Below, one piece after another: positions 8,561 to 17,340 of a stretch of 64,000 nucleotides of DNA. The translations under genes were made by a program, and so were the position numbers. Source of the DNA: Undibacterium paludis (lineage in GTDB: Bacteria > Pseudomonadota > Gammaproteobacteria > Burkholderiales > Burkholderiaceae_D); the NCBI RefSeq assembly GCF_022568815.1, contig NZ_JAKZHX010000016.1:62001-126000 (forward strand). Reading direction: 5' to 3'. Within the stretch, counting starts at the first letter, position 1. The number at the start of each line of letters is the position of its first letter. The notes beneath the pieces were generated by a model that searched no databases, was not told the origin of the DNA, and was given only the letters and a program-made list of their open reading frames with translations.

Positions 8561-10492
8561 TCAGTTTTTTAATGGAGTCAAATCTATAGGCTTCAGATAC
8601 GCATATTGACCGGGGATGATGTGATAAGTTTGCCGGTATGGCTGATACCCCCTGGCCTTGACGCGCAGTTCATACTGCCCTTCTTTCAGCCCCACAAAAG
8701 AGAACGAGGACTGAAAACTGTAGTCGCGACCGGCAAGGTAGGCATCAACGCCCAGATCGCGCTCCCTGATTTCATCGCTGGCTGTCAGTGTACGACTTTC
8801 TTTTTCCCCGGTCAGCGTGATGGATTCTATCTGGATGTGTTGATGCGGTTCACGATAACTGCCGGCAGGATTGTCGCCCGGCTTAATCTCTGCACCTATG
8901 TAGGCCGACAACACCCCTTGCGGCACGAACGAAAATTTCAATTCAGCTTTTTTGCCATTACTGATGAGCACCGGGGTTTTGGCTGGCACAGTCGCAAAAC
9001 CATATGCAACGACACTTGCCGTATATTCACCGGGCGGGATCGGCCCCAGCGCTACCCCGCTATCATGTGCACTCATGGGCAGGAGAATTTTTTCACGGCT
9101 GCCATCAACGGGGGTCAGTAACAGTAGAGGATCAGATTTGGGTATATTGCCTTTCACCTCGTAGGTAAAGGCAATACTCAGGTTACCGCTATCGCCTTTG
9201 CCCGCACTACGGCTTGCGTATTTTTTATCGGCGGTGGCGAGCACAGCGGTGTATTGGCGAAAAACTTCGGGGGAAGACAGAATGCTGACATGACTTTCGT
9301 TGAAACCCTTGACCATCCTGGCATCGGCCTGCGCATCTGCCCGCAATTCGCTGGCCAGTGTGATGCTGCCGTCAGTATTGGCGGAATGCAGCAGGCTGTA
9401 ACTGCCTCCATGGCCAAAAAACAGGTAATAGTCAAGTTCAGGTGGTAGCGGCTTCTCAAACAGCGTTTGTACAAAACGGCCCGTCGACTGCATGTCATTC
9501 CATGAAGGCACTATGACTGGCGAATAACGTACGCCACTGTCAGCCATGGTATCGCCCCCCCAGGGGGTCGACAATGAAACGAATAGTCTGGCCACCGGAA
9601 ATTCCGCACCATAATTGCTTAAGAAAGAACGCACTACCATGCCGCCCATACTGTGTGCGGTAAAGTAGATTCTGTCGAAGTGATAGCGTCGCTGCAGGTT
9701 TGTCAATTTCCAGTACAGCAGATAAGACATGGAGTCGAGTGAAGCACCGGACGGGTAATAAAACAGCCAGGGCTGGTACCTGTTGCGGTCCAGGTGCTCG
9801 ATAAAATATTTCCAGTCTTGCGGGGAGCCGGCAACACCATGGACGAACAGGACAGGTATTTTGGCAGGATCGTATTTTTCCAGGAAATAGATATTGCCAC
9901 CCGCCTTTTTGAAAAAATCTACCGGTGCCCAGTAGCCACTCTTGCCAAACTCTGCGGAAAAAACAGGCAGGTCCAGTTCGGCGATTGCACCTATCTGTGT
10001 ACTGTGCAATTTGCCATTGATCGGTGGTTCGGCAATCACGGTACCTGCAGGCACGGCAGTCGCAACTGCTTGCGCCACGGGAGAAATCACGAAATTGAGT
10101 TCAGCCACAACACCTGTTCCTATAGCCTCCACGGAGGAGGCATATTGACCAACTGGCTCGCCCGTATCCAGTCGCAGGTTGCCATTCGCATCACCAAAAG
10201 CAAATATGCCGTACTGCCCCTTGGGCACAATCAATTCATAAGCGCCCGGTTCATGCAACACGGTATAGTGGGCAATTTCCAATCGTCCGTCATGTTTACT
10301 GTACGCGGCAACCACGACAGGTTTGTCCCAGGGCACATCGCTTGAGACACTACCGACAAAAACTGTTGAGGAGTAAAAGACTTTAGCGTCTTCATTCAAT
10401 TTGACAAAAGTACAGGCACTCAGGCAAACGCAGGCAATTGCAGAGCCCAAAAAATATTGCAAACAACGATGCATCATCTTTAACAGGCTCAT
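8561..10492 (-). CDS. Lipoprotein alpha/beta hydrolase (lipase-like)
   Basis: Predicted membrane-anchored esterase or lipase. With the start at 10492 the N-terminus MSLLKMMHRC leads through a hydrophobic stretch to a lipobox LSAC, the lipid-modified Cys being residue 27. Residues 30-170 form a region with a beta-rich, carboxypeptidase-regulatory-like segment. The hydrolase core follows, with VLFVHGVAGSPQDW and the nucleophile elbow AHSMGG (Ser281); a His in NESHVSIL is the likely catalytic base. The final 230 residues hold two more beta-sandwich-like segments with phrases such as PPGEYTASVVAYGF and KEGQYELRVKARGYQPY. The frame extends upstream to ATG 10537, but only the later ATGs put the signal peptide at the N-terminus. 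The substrate is unknown. No neighbouring foldase or secretion gene is seen. Confidence 0.75.
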   Translation of the reverse strand: MSLLKMMHRCLQYFLGSAIACVCLSACTFVKLNEDAKVFYSSTVFVGSVSSDVPWDKPVVVAAYSKHDGRLEIAHYTVLHEPGAYELIVPKGQYGIFAFGDANGNLRLDTGEPVGQYASSVEAIGTGVVAELNFVISPVAQAVATAVPAGTVIAEPPINGKLHSTQIGAIAELDLPVFSAEFGKSGYWAPVDFFKKAGGNIYFLEKYDPAKIPVLFVHGVAGSPQDWKYFIEHLDRNRYQPWLFYYPSGASLDSMSYLLYWKLTNLQRRYHFDRIYFTAHSMGGMVVRSFLSNYGAEFPVARLFVSLSTPWGGDTMADSGVRYSPVIVPSWNDMQSTGRFVQTLFEKPLPPELDYYLFFGHGGSYSLLHSANTDGSITLASELRADAQADARMVKGFNESHVSILSSPEVFRQYTAVLATADKKYASRSAGKGDSGNLSIAFTYEVKGNIPKSDPLLLLTPVDGSREKILLPMSAHDSGVALGPIPPGEYTASVVAYGFATVPAKTPVLISNGKKAELKFSFVPQGVLSAYIGAEIKPGDNPAGSYREPHQHIQIESITLTGEKESRTLTASDEIRERDLGVDAYLAGRDYSFQSSFSFVGLKEGQYELRVKARGYQPYRQTYHIIPGQYAYLKPIDLTPLKN

Positions 10493-10873
10493 GGCACTGA
10501 ACAACTGCGGCAAATGACTCAGTGCATGTGGCTGCATTTAATTTCTTGGCTCGGTTTGAATGGCTATTTCTCGTTGCATTAACCTGACGGACATGACGAC
10601 GGCGAAGCTTGTACGATACAGGGTATCTGCTTTGAAAGCTGAGGCAATGCAAATATCCTGTTCGAACACGCAGGCCATATATCATCCGAAAATTATATCA
10701 AATATAATAATTCGAATTGAGCTTTTTGCAGCGCAATAGAAAGTACGCGCTTTCAAACAGATACTTTGGATTTAGGATCGCCGCAAATAAAGGCCTTCTT
10801 GTCATCAGTTATTTCTGCCCATGACATGATCAAGCTTTTCTTCACAAAACGCTTTTGAAAAAGGAATATCACC
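10493..10873. other. Intergenic region, no gene
   Basis: Divergent gap between the lipoprotein hydrolase and the pirin gene. It is AT-rich around 10690-10715, with a TATAAT at 10703-10708 on the plus strand and a TATAAT on the minus strand beside it. Neither has a good -35 hexamer. I see no coding signal. Confidence 0.4.
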
Positions 10874-11740
10874 ATGAGCGTCATCAGTCTGACCATACCT
10901 GCCCGCAGCAAAGACCTCGGCGGGTTTACCGTTGGCCGTATTTTACCGTTTGCCAAACGTCATCTGGTTGGCCCCTTTATTTTTCTCGACCATATGGGTC
11001 CTGCCGTTTTTTCGGCAGGACAAGGCATGGATGTACGCCCGCACCCGCACATAGGGCTGGCAACGGTCACCTATCTTTTTGAAGGCAGCATGTATCATCG
11101 CGACAGCCTCGGCAGCGAACAAGAGATATTGCCAGGCGCTGTCAACTGGATGACGGCTGGTCGTGGCATCACGCATTCTGAGCGCAACAACGAAGCCCAA
11201 AAAGCGCAGACGCGCAACATGCACGGCTTGCAAAGCTGGGTTGCTCTGCCTAAAGAGTTTGAAGAGGTAGAGCCAGAATTTCATCACCATGATGCTGCCA
11301 GTCTGCCCAGGTTTGAGTTGAACAAGGTAGCACTAACCCTGATCGCTGGCACTGCTTATGGCCATACCGCGCCGGTCAAGATTTACAGCCCGCTGTTTTA
11401 TGTAGAAGCCAGAATGCCGGCCGGTACGCAATTGCAGGTACCTGCCGACTATGCAGAACGTGCCCTTTACCTGATATCAGGTGAGTTAAACATCGGAGAT
11501 GACGTGATACAGCCCTTGTGCATGCCGGTGTTTGCCGAAGGCGCCAATGTCGTCATTACTGCACGCAGCGATACCCACCTGGTGTTACTGGGCGGCGCCA
11601 CCTTGCCAGAAGAAAGATTTATTTTCTGGAATTTTGTGTCAACGTCACAAGCCCGTATAGAGCAGGCAAAAAGTGACTGGAAAGCCGGTCGCTTTGCCAA
11701 AGTCCCTGGCGATGATGAATTTATCCCTCTCCCCGAATAA
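10874..11740 (+). CDS. Pirin family protein
   Basis: A cupin-fold, iron-binding protein of 288 residues. The metal ligands characteristic of pirins are all visible: His57 and His59 in RPHPHIGLATVTYLFEG, then His101 and Glu103 in THSERN. Bacterial pirins have been described as quercetinases and as modulators of central metabolism or redox sensing, so the role here remains open. The ATG at 10874 follows AAGGAATATCACC, a good ribosome site. An OsmC-family gene starts 25 bases after its stop, so the two probably form an oxidative-stress operon. Confidence 0.93.
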   Translation: MSVISLTIPARSKDLGGFTVGRILPFAKRHLVGPFIFLDHMGPAVFSAGQGMDVRPHPHIGLATVTYLFEGSMYHRDSLGSEQEILPGAVNWMTAGRGITHSERNNEAQKAQTRNMHGLQSWVALPKEFEEVEPEFHHHDAASLPRFELNKVALTLIAGTAYGHTAPVKIYSPLFYVEARMPAGTQLQVPADYAERALYLISGELNIGDDVIQPLCMPVFAEGANVVITARSDTHLVLLGGATLPEERFIFWNFVSTSQARIEQAKSDWKAGRFAKVPGDDEFIPLPE

Positions 11741-11765
11741 TGACAGAAAGTTACAGAAAAATATC

Positions 11766-12170
11766 ATGACTGAACAAACCATCTTTGCCCATGTCAGTGA
11801 AACTGGCGAAAGCGGCTTTGCCGTTCAAATAGACGTATCTGGCCATACCCTCAAAGGTGACGAACCTGTTGATGCCGGTGGCAGCAACCTAGGGCCTTCC
11901 CCATATGACATGCTGACTGCGGCGCTGGGGGAATGTACCGCTATGACGGTGCGCTGGTATGCCCGCCAGCATGCCTACCCGTTGGAGAAGGTCGAAGTGA
12001 AACTGAGCCATCACAAAGAAGGCATGCAGGACATATTCAAGAAGGAAGTCATCCTTCACGGAGAAGAATTGACCGAGGAACAGCGCAGCAGGCTGGTGGC
12101 AATTGCCGCCAAATGTCCAGTGCATAAGACCATCACCAGCTCACCCGTGATAGAAACCATGGCAGGCTGA
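11766..12170 (+). CDS. OsmC family peroxiredoxin-like protein
   Basis: A 134-residue OsmC/Ohr-superfamily thiol peroxidase. The two catalytic cysteines are visible in ALGECTAMT (near residue 57) and AAKCPVHK (near 117), the second context being typical of the YhfA/OsmC subgroup rather than Ohr. The start is ATG 11766, giving MTEQTIFAHV. A frame opening 93 bases earlier would overlap the end of the pirin gene and adds residues with no family match. Cotranscription with pirin is likely; a strong hairpin terminator follows at 12203. Confidence 0.9.
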   Translation: MTEQTIFAHVSETGESGFAVQIDVSGHTLKGDEPVDAGGSNLGPSPYDMLTAALGECTAMTVRWYARQHAYPLEKVEVKLSHHKEGMQDIFKKEVILHGEELTEEQRSRLVAIAAKCPVHKTITSSPVIETMAG

Positions 12171-12202
12171 ATATCGGTGCAGGGAAGCCTGAAAAAGCAA
12201 AA

Positions 12203-12229
12203 CCCCGGGTGATTTAATCACTACCCGGG
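12203..12229. terminator. Bidirectional terminator
   Basis: Arms built on CCCGGG (12204-12209 and 12224-12229), with inner GATT/AATC pairing, are flanked by an A-rich run on the left and TCTTTGTTATTTTTT on the right. It separates the osmC gene from the convergent small gene at 12237. Confidence 0.75.
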
Positions 12230-12236
12230 ATCTTTG

Positions 12237-12515
12237 TTATTTTTTCATTTTACGGCTACGGCCTGCCGATTCGCGCAAAATGGTGTAATTCCAGTCATCA
12301 CTATGCTGACCTGCGCCAGTACTGACGGATACCCGAAACATGTCACCCTCACCCTTGAGGCGCTTGCCGGATGCCACATGTTTTTTGCTGGCATCGTTAC
12401 GCTCATAGACATCAATCTCAACCTCGCCGCCTTCCAGGGCAGTCTGGGAAAGTACGGCATCTATGGTCTTGGTCGTATATTCAAGTACATATGTTGGAAG
12501 TGTAAGGCCTGCCAT
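12237..12515 (-). CDS. Hypothetical protein, 92 residues
   Basis: I do not recognise a family. The protein starts MAGLTLPTYV, has an acidic middle (EGGEVEIDVYERND) and ends with a basic tail (SAGRSRKMKK). There is no signal peptide or membrane segment. The start at 12515 is chosen because GGAG lies six bases upstream; in-frame ATG and GTG codons at 12527 and 12530 would place that ribosome site inside the coding sequence. It sits between clpA (90 bases upstream on the same strand) and a shared terminator, with its own hairpin in front, so it is probably a separate transcript. Confidence 0.7.
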   Translation of the reverse strand: MAGLTLPTYVLEYTTKTIDAVLSQTALEGGEVEIDVYERNDASKKHVASGKRLKGEGDMFRVSVSTGAGQHSDDWNYTILRESAGRSRKMKK

Positions 12516-12571
12516 ACTATTCTCCATCACGTAAAAATATACAACTATTAATATATAACTATTAACTAAAT

Positions 12572-12592
12572 GCCCCGGGTTTGAACCGGGGC
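12572..12592 (-). terminator. Terminator-like hairpin after clpA
   Basis: The arms GCCCCGG and CCGGGGC enclose a 7-base loop, 14 bases beyond the clpA stop. Read on the minus strand it is followed by ATTTAGTTAATAG, only moderately T-rich. Confidence 0.55.
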
Positions 12593-12605
12593 AGCAAGTG
12601 TGGCT

Positions 12606-14906
12606 TTATTCGACTTCGACCACCTCTTGTGATGCCTCTGGCGGTGTTGCGTCACCTTCCGAAAACTCCAGTTTTATCTGGTCCTTATCGTCAAGATCAA
12701 CAATCACGCGTCCACCTGTTACCAGCTTACCGAATAAGAGCTCATCCGCCAAGGCTTTGCGTATCATGTCCTGTATCAAACGCGCCATAGGTCGCGCGCC
12801 CATCAAAGGATCGAATCCTTTCTTGCCGAGGAACTTGCGCAAATTATCTGTAAATGTGGCCTCCACTTTTTTCTCATGCAATTGCTCTTCAAGCTGCATG
12901 AGGAACTTGTCAACCACACGCAAAATGATCTCTTCGTCGAGTGCACGGAAGCTGATGATCGCGTCCAGGCGGTTGCGGAACTCAGGCGTAAACATACGCT
13001 TGATGTCGGCCATTTCGTCGCCGGCTTCCTTGTTGTCGTTGAAACCGATGGAGCGTTTTTGCAGGCTTTCGGCGCCAGCATTGGTCGTCATGATAATAAT
13101 CACATTGCGGAAATCCGCCTTGCGACCGTTGTTATCTGTTAACGTGCCATGGTCCATCACCTGCAACAGGATGTTGAAAACATCCGGATGCGCTTTTTCA
13201 ATTTCATCCAGCAGCAAGACAGCATGTGGTTTCTTGGTGATGGCTTCAGTCAGCAAACCACCCTGGTCAAAACCGACATAGCCTGGTGGCGCACCAATCA
13301 GGCGGCTGACGGCATGACGCTCCATATATTCCGACATGTCAAAACGGATCAGCTCTATGCCCAGGGTAAAGGCCAGTTGCTTCGCCACCTCGGTCTTGCC
13401 AACACCGGTAGGGCCGGAGAACAGGAAAGAGCCGATAGGCTTGTCTGTCTTGCCCAGACCTGCACGCGCCATCTTGATCGACGATGACAGGGCTTCAATA
13501 GCAGGCTCCTGGCCAAAAACCACGTTTTTCAAGTCGCGCTCTATGGTTTGCAGCTTGCTGCGGTCATCTTGGTTGACGGTCTGCGGCGGAATACGGGCAA
13601 TTTTCGAAATGATGTCTTCGATATCGGCCTTGCCTATGGTTTTCTTTTGCTTGGACTTGGGCAAAATACGTTGAGCAGCACCCGCCTCGTCAATGACATC
13701 AATGGCCTTGTCAGGCAAATGACGGTCATTGATAAAGCGCGCCGACAGTTCTGCCGCCGTAGTCAGCGCGGAAGCAGAATACTTGACATTGTGATGCTCT
13801 TCAAACTTGGCCTTGAGGCCGCGCAGGATCTGCACAGTCTGCTCAATCGTTGGCTCATTGACATCAATTTTCTGGAATCGACGTGACAGGGCATGATCTT
13901 TTTCAAACACACCGCGATATTCCGTATAGGTGGTCGCACCTATGCATTTCAACTGTCCGCTGGACAAAGCCGGCTTCAGGAGATTGGATGCGTCCAACGT
14001 ACCGCCCGATGCCGAACCGGCACCAATGATGGTATGGATTTCATCGATGAACAGGATGCCGTTTGGCGTATCTTTGAGCTGCTTGAGAACGCCTTTGAGG
14101 CGCAATTCAAAATCACCACGGTATTTGGTCCCGGCCAGCAAAGCACCCATATCGAGTGAATACACGACTGCATTTTGCAGAATATCAGGGACATCGCTCT
14201 GGGTGATGCGCCATGCCAGGCCCTCGGCAATCGCTGTTTTGCCGACACCAGCTTCGCCGACCAGCAAAGGATTATTCTTGCGACGACGGCACAGTATCTG
14301 GATCACACGCTCAACTTCATTGTCACGGCCAATCAGCGGATCAATCTTGCCTTCAGCAGCAGCCTTGTTTAGGTTCTGGGTGAACTGATCAAGCGGGTTT
14401 TCTTTAGGCTGACCTTCAGCCTGATTCTCTTCGGTGCCTTCAGGCGACTTCTGCGGCTCGTTATGGCTGTCTTTACGCACGCCATGTGATATGAAATTCA
14501 CCACATCGAGACGAGTCACACCCTGCTGATGCAAATAGTACACAGCATGCGAGTCTTTTTCACCAAAGATCGCAACCAGTACATTGGCGCCGGTCACTTC
14601 TTTTTTACCATTCGATGCCGATTGCACATGCATGATCGCGCGCTGTATCACGCGCTGGAAGCCCAGCGTGGGCTGGGTATCGACCTCATTGGTGCCAGGT
14701 ACGGTGGGGGTATTATCTGTAATGAAATTACCCAGGGTTTTGCGCAAATCCTCAATATTGACTGCGCAGGCCCTCAAGACCTCCGCAGCAGAAGGGTTAT
14801 CCAGCAAGGCCAGCAGCAGGTGCTCGACCGTGATGAATTCATAACGAGCCTGCCTGGCCTCGACAAAGGCCATATGCAGACTGACTTCGAGTTCTTGCGC
14901 AATCAT
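12606..14906 (-). CDS. clpA: ATP-dependent Clp protease ATP-binding subunit ClpA
   Basis: AAA+ unfoldase that feeds substrates, including N-degron proteins delivered by ClpS, to the ClpP peptidase. The order is Clp N-domain repeat (residues 1-140), an acidic Gln/Glu-rich linker (about 150-175), the first AAA module with Walker A GEAGVGKT near 217, and the second with GPTGVGKT near 497 and LLLLDEIEKAHPD. The start at ATG 14906 (MIAQELEVSL) gives 766 residues and overlaps the clpS stop by the four bases ATGA, so the genes are translationally coupled. Alternative upstream codons add residues not seen in the family. Confidence 0.97.
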   Translation of the reverse strand: MIAQELEVSLHMAFVEARQARYEFITVEHLLLALLDNPSAAEVLRACAVNIEDLRKTLGNFITDNTPTVPGTNEVDTQPTLGFQRVIQRAIMHVQSASNGKKEVTGANVLVAIFGEKDSHAVYYLHQQGVTRLDVVNFISHGVRKDSHNEPQKSPEGTEENQAEGQPKENPLDQFTQNLNKAAAEGKIDPLIGRDNEVERVIQILCRRRKNNPLLVGEAGVGKTAIAEGLAWRITQSDVPDILQNAVVYSLDMGALLAGTKYRGDFELRLKGVLKQLKDTPNGILFIDEIHTIIGAGSASGGTLDASNLLKPALSSGQLKCIGATTYTEYRGVFEKDHALSRRFQKIDVNEPTIEQTVQILRGLKAKFEEHHNVKYSASALTTAAELSARFINDRHLPDKAIDVIDEAGAAQRILPKSKQKKTIGKADIEDIISKIARIPPQTVNQDDRSKLQTIERDLKNVVFGQEPAIEALSSSIKMARAGLGKTDKPIGSFLFSGPTGVGKTEVAKQLAFTLGIELIRFDMSEYMERHAVSRLIGAPPGYVGFDQGGLLTEAITKKPHAVLLLDEIEKAHPDVFNILLQVMDHGTLTDNNGRKADFRNVIIIMTTNAGAESLQKRSIGFNDNKEAGDEMADIKRMFTPEFRNRLDAIISFRALDEEIILRVVDKFLMQLEEQLHEKKVEATFTDNLRKFLGKKGFDPLMGARPMARLIQDMIRKALADELLFGKLVTGGRVIVDLDDKDQIKLEFSEGDATPPEASQEVVEVE

Positions 14907-15211
14907 ACTTCCTCCATCACACATTGCAGGGGGTGTCCTGCCTTACGGGCATGCGTTAATACTAGTTCCACTTTGGTCAGCGCAATATCTTTGGAATAGA
15001 CACCACATATCCCTTTGCCATCCCTGTGCACTTTGAGCATGATCTGCATCGCAGTCTCACGATCCTTATTAAAATATTCCTGAACGATCGCGACCACAAA
15101 CTCCATAGGAGTATAGTCATCGTTGAGTAAAATAACCTGATACATGGAAGGCGGTTTCAGCTTCTGTGCCTGACGTTCCAGTATCGTACCGTTTTCTTGC
15201 TTGTTTCCCAT
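14903..15211 (-). CDS. clpS: ATP-dependent Clp protease adaptor ClpS
   Basis: A 102-residue adaptor that binds N-terminal Leu, Phe, Tyr and Trp and hands such proteins to ClpA. The conserved core is visible: YQVILLNDDYTPMEFVV, whose NDD and PMEFV residues line the binding pocket, then the HxxGKGxCGVY segment as HRDGKGICGVY. The N-terminal 25 residues are the usual variable tail. It is the first gene of the clpS-clpA operon. Confidence 0.97.
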   Translation of the reverse strand: MGNKQENGTILERQAQKLKPPSMYQVILLNDDYTPMEFVVAIVQEYFNKDRETAMQIMLKVHRDGKGICGVYSKDIALTKVELVLTHARKAGHPLQCVMEEV

Positions 15212-15609
15212 ACGTATATTCTAGTACGTTGATTCGATCCAGAGACAAATAATAAGCGAATAAAAACAGCTTAATTTCCACCTCGGTCAAATGTTACGCC
15301 CTTTCCGCTTTCTCCGCAGATGGTGACAGATTTCTTTAGATCAAGTTTCAATGACAAATCTATTTCTTCATTCGCCGTACAACAGGATTTTCTTGTCATT
15401 AAGTAAAAATACAACAGTACTGCAAAACTAGCAGTTTTGTAACCAGAAGTTTCTTGACTTTAGCTTTTTTTCCGCCAAGAATGATATTTATTGACAAATA
15501 AAGTAGTAAATCGTCAATATGAAGTGAGCAGGTCAAGGGGGAGGTAGCGTAGTGCTAGGTTTCTTGCTTTTACGGCTCGTGTGATTAGTTTCTATTTGAA
15601 AGATGCATT
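15212..15609. other. clpS / cold-shock gene intergenic region with long leader
   Basis: A 398-base divergent gap with no coding signal. The right part probably contains the 5' leader of the cold-shock gene; such leaders in csp genes fold differently with temperature and control translation. Just before the gene lies a GGGGGAGG purine run at about 15537 and a TTTGAAAG site near the ATG. The left part should hold the clpS promoter, which I cannot place with confidence. Confidence 0.5.
15491..15519 (+). promoter_or_regulatory. Candidate cold-shock gene promoter
   Basis: A perfect -35 TTGACA at 15491-15496, a 17-base spacer and a weak -10 TCAATA at 15514-15519. TTGAC and GTCAA at the two ends also form an inverted repeat. 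It would give a leader of about 85 bases. An alternative TTGACT/AAGAAT pair lies 37 bases upstream. Confidence 0.4.
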
Positions 15610-15813
15610 ATGGCAACAGGTACCGTCAAGTGGTTCAATGATTCCAAAGGTTTCGGCTTTATCACTCCGGATGACGGTGGTGAGGATTTGTTCGCCCACT
15701 TCTCCGCAATCCAGATGAACGGCTTCAAGACCCTGAAAGAAGGTCAAAAAGTAACGTTCGAAGTCACGCAAGGCCCTAAAGGCAAGCAAGCTTCCAACAT
15801 TCAAAACCCTTAA
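15610..15813 (+). CDS. Cold-shock domain protein (CspA family)
   Basis: A 67-residue single OB-fold RNA/DNA-binding protein that melts secondary structure in mRNA. Both nucleic-acid-binding motifs are intact: KGFGFI (RNP1) and DLFAHF (RNP2). The start MATGTVKWFND is the family consensus for betaproteobacterial Csp proteins. Whether it is cold-induced or constitutive cannot be decided from the protein; the long leader suggests post-transcriptional control. It is monocistronic, ending in a strong terminator. Confidence 0.96.
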   Translation: MATGTVKWFNDSKGFGFITPDDGGEDLFAHFSAIQMNGFKTLKEGQKVTFEVTQGPKGKQASNIQNP

Positions 15814-15843
15814 TCTCTGATTCTTCTCAGATTCTGGTTTTTT

Positions 15844-15872
15844 AAAAAGCCCCGCAATTGCGGGGCTTTTTT
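15844..15872 (+). terminator. Rho-independent terminator of the cold-shock gene
   Basis: A perfect palindrome with a GCCCCGC/GCGGGGC core, flanked by A and T runs, 30 bases after the stop codon. Confidence 0.95.
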
Positions 15873-15972
15873 TCCCACTCTTCCTGACTAAAATCGACAT
15901 ATCGATTTTGCTTAAATTGGCTTTAAAAGTTAAAGTAAGCGTCTTTATAAAGTCCCGGTTTACATTTTCTTG

Positions 15973-17340
15973 ATGAAGCTCAGGTACAAAATCATCCTGC
16001 TCGCGGTTGCCCCCCTGCTATTAGCCTTTGCAGGCATTGCAGTCGCCGTGTTCTATCAAGCCACCTTTTTAGCCAAACAGCAGAGAAGCACGATAGAACA
16101 GGCCTACCTGGCCAGCAAAGAGGCTGAACTGAAGCACTATGTCAACCTTGGGACAGCGGCAATCTCTCATTTATACAACGCCAGGCAGCAAAGCGCACTT
16201 ACCCAGGAAGAAGCCAAGAAAATCCTGGCTGCGCTCGATTTTGGCGATGACGGTTATTTTTACATCTACGACATGCAGGGTAAAAACCTCATGCATCCCC
16301 GCCAGCCTGAACTGGTAGGCAAGGATCTGTCAGGCATGACCGACCCACAGGGCAATCTCACCATTCAGGATTTGTTGAACAAGGCAAAATCCGGCGGCGG
16401 AGCCGTACGTTACTTATGGGAAAAACCATCAATCCACAAGGTCATGCCCAAGCTGGGTTATGTCGTCATGCTGGAAAAATGGGGCTGGATGCTGGGTACC
16501 GGCATATACCTTGATGATGTGGATGACGCCCTCAACAAAATTGACGTACAAGTCGCAAAAAACATACAGCGCACCATGTCCTGGATTGCCGGCATTGCGA
16601 TTATCAGTGCCTTGTTGATCGCCCTGTCGGGCCTGGCATTGAATATCAGCGAATCCAGGCTGGCTGAAGCCAAGCTCAAGGTGCTGGCACAGAGCGTAGT
16701 CAGCTCACAAGAAGACGAACGCGCCCGCCTTTCACGTGATTTGCATGATGGCCTGAGCCAGCTGCTGGTGTCTGTCAAATTGCAGATAGAATCGGGTCTG
16801 GTCAAGCTGAGCCAGAACAATGGCAACCAGGACGGTGCCAGGAACTCGTTTTCCCGCGCCACAGACCAGCTCAATGAGGCTCTCAGCGAAGTACGGCGCA
16901 TCTCACACAACTTGCGCCCTGCCCTGCTTGATGACTTGGGCGTGGTGGCTGCGTTTGGCCACCTGGCAGATGAATTTGAGAGTGCTACTTCGCTGCCGGT
17001 GAGTTTCCAGGCTGAGGGCGACTTTCATGCTCTGAACGAAATCAGCAACACAGTATTGTTCCGCGTGGCACAAGAAGCACTGACCAATATTCACAAGCAC
17101 GCCGAAAAAGTCAGTCATGTAAGCATGCAGCTGCATTGCCAGGGCAGCAGTATCTGCCTGACCATCAGCGACGACGGCCATGGCTTCGACATCAAGGGCG
17201 TCGCCAATCACCCTCACCGCGGCATAGGCTTGTCGAACATGCGTGAGCGGCTGGCCGCCATCAACGGCAGCCTGGAATTACAATCGAATAACGCGGGCAC
17301 GACCGTCATTGCCCGCATTCCCAATGGAGAAGATACATGA
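15973..17340 (+). CDS. Cache-domain sensor histidine kinase (NarL-partner type)
   Basis: A membrane sensor kinase of 455 residues. A first membrane segment spans about residues 7-28 and a second about 203-224. Between them lies a periplasmic single-Cache domain with the phrases DDGYFYIYDMQGKNLMHPRQPELVGK and GWMLGTGIYLDDV, typical of small-ligand sensing. The cytoplasmic part has a HisKA_3 phosphoacceptor, His258 in RLSRDLHDG, followed by an ATPase domain with DDGHGFD and GIGLSNMRERL. I use ATG 15973; a TTG lies directly before it. The stop overlaps the start of the response regulator by ATGA, so they are coupled and almost certainly cognate. Family members of this layout sense carboxylates or amino acids; the ligand here is unknown. 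Confidence 0.93.
   Translation: MKLRYKIILLAVAPLLLAFAGIAVAVFYQATFLAKQQRSTIEQAYLASKEAELKHYVNLGTAAISHLYNARQQSALTQEEAKKILAALDFGDDGYFYIYDMQGKNLMHPRQPELVGKDLSGMTDPQGNLTIQDLLNKAKSGGGAVRYLWEKPSIHKVMPKLGYVVMLEKWGWMLGTGIYLDDVDDALNKIDVQVAKNIQRTMSWIAGIAIISALLIALSGLALNISESRLAEAKLKVLAQSVVSSQEDERARLSRDLHDGLSQLLVSVKLQIESGLVKLSQNNGNQDGARNSFSRATDQLNEALSEVRRISHNLRPALLDDLGVVAAFGHLADEFESATSLPVSFQAEGDFHALNEISNTVLFRVAQEALTNIHKHAEKVSHVSMQLHCQGSSICLTISDDGHGFDIKGVANHPHRGIGLSNMRERLAAINGSLELQSNNAGTTVIARIPNGEDT

Noticed and set aside
13149..14388. Several plus-strand frames opposite clpA
   Set aside because: All are antisense to ClpA, which shows both complete AAA modules in the other strand.
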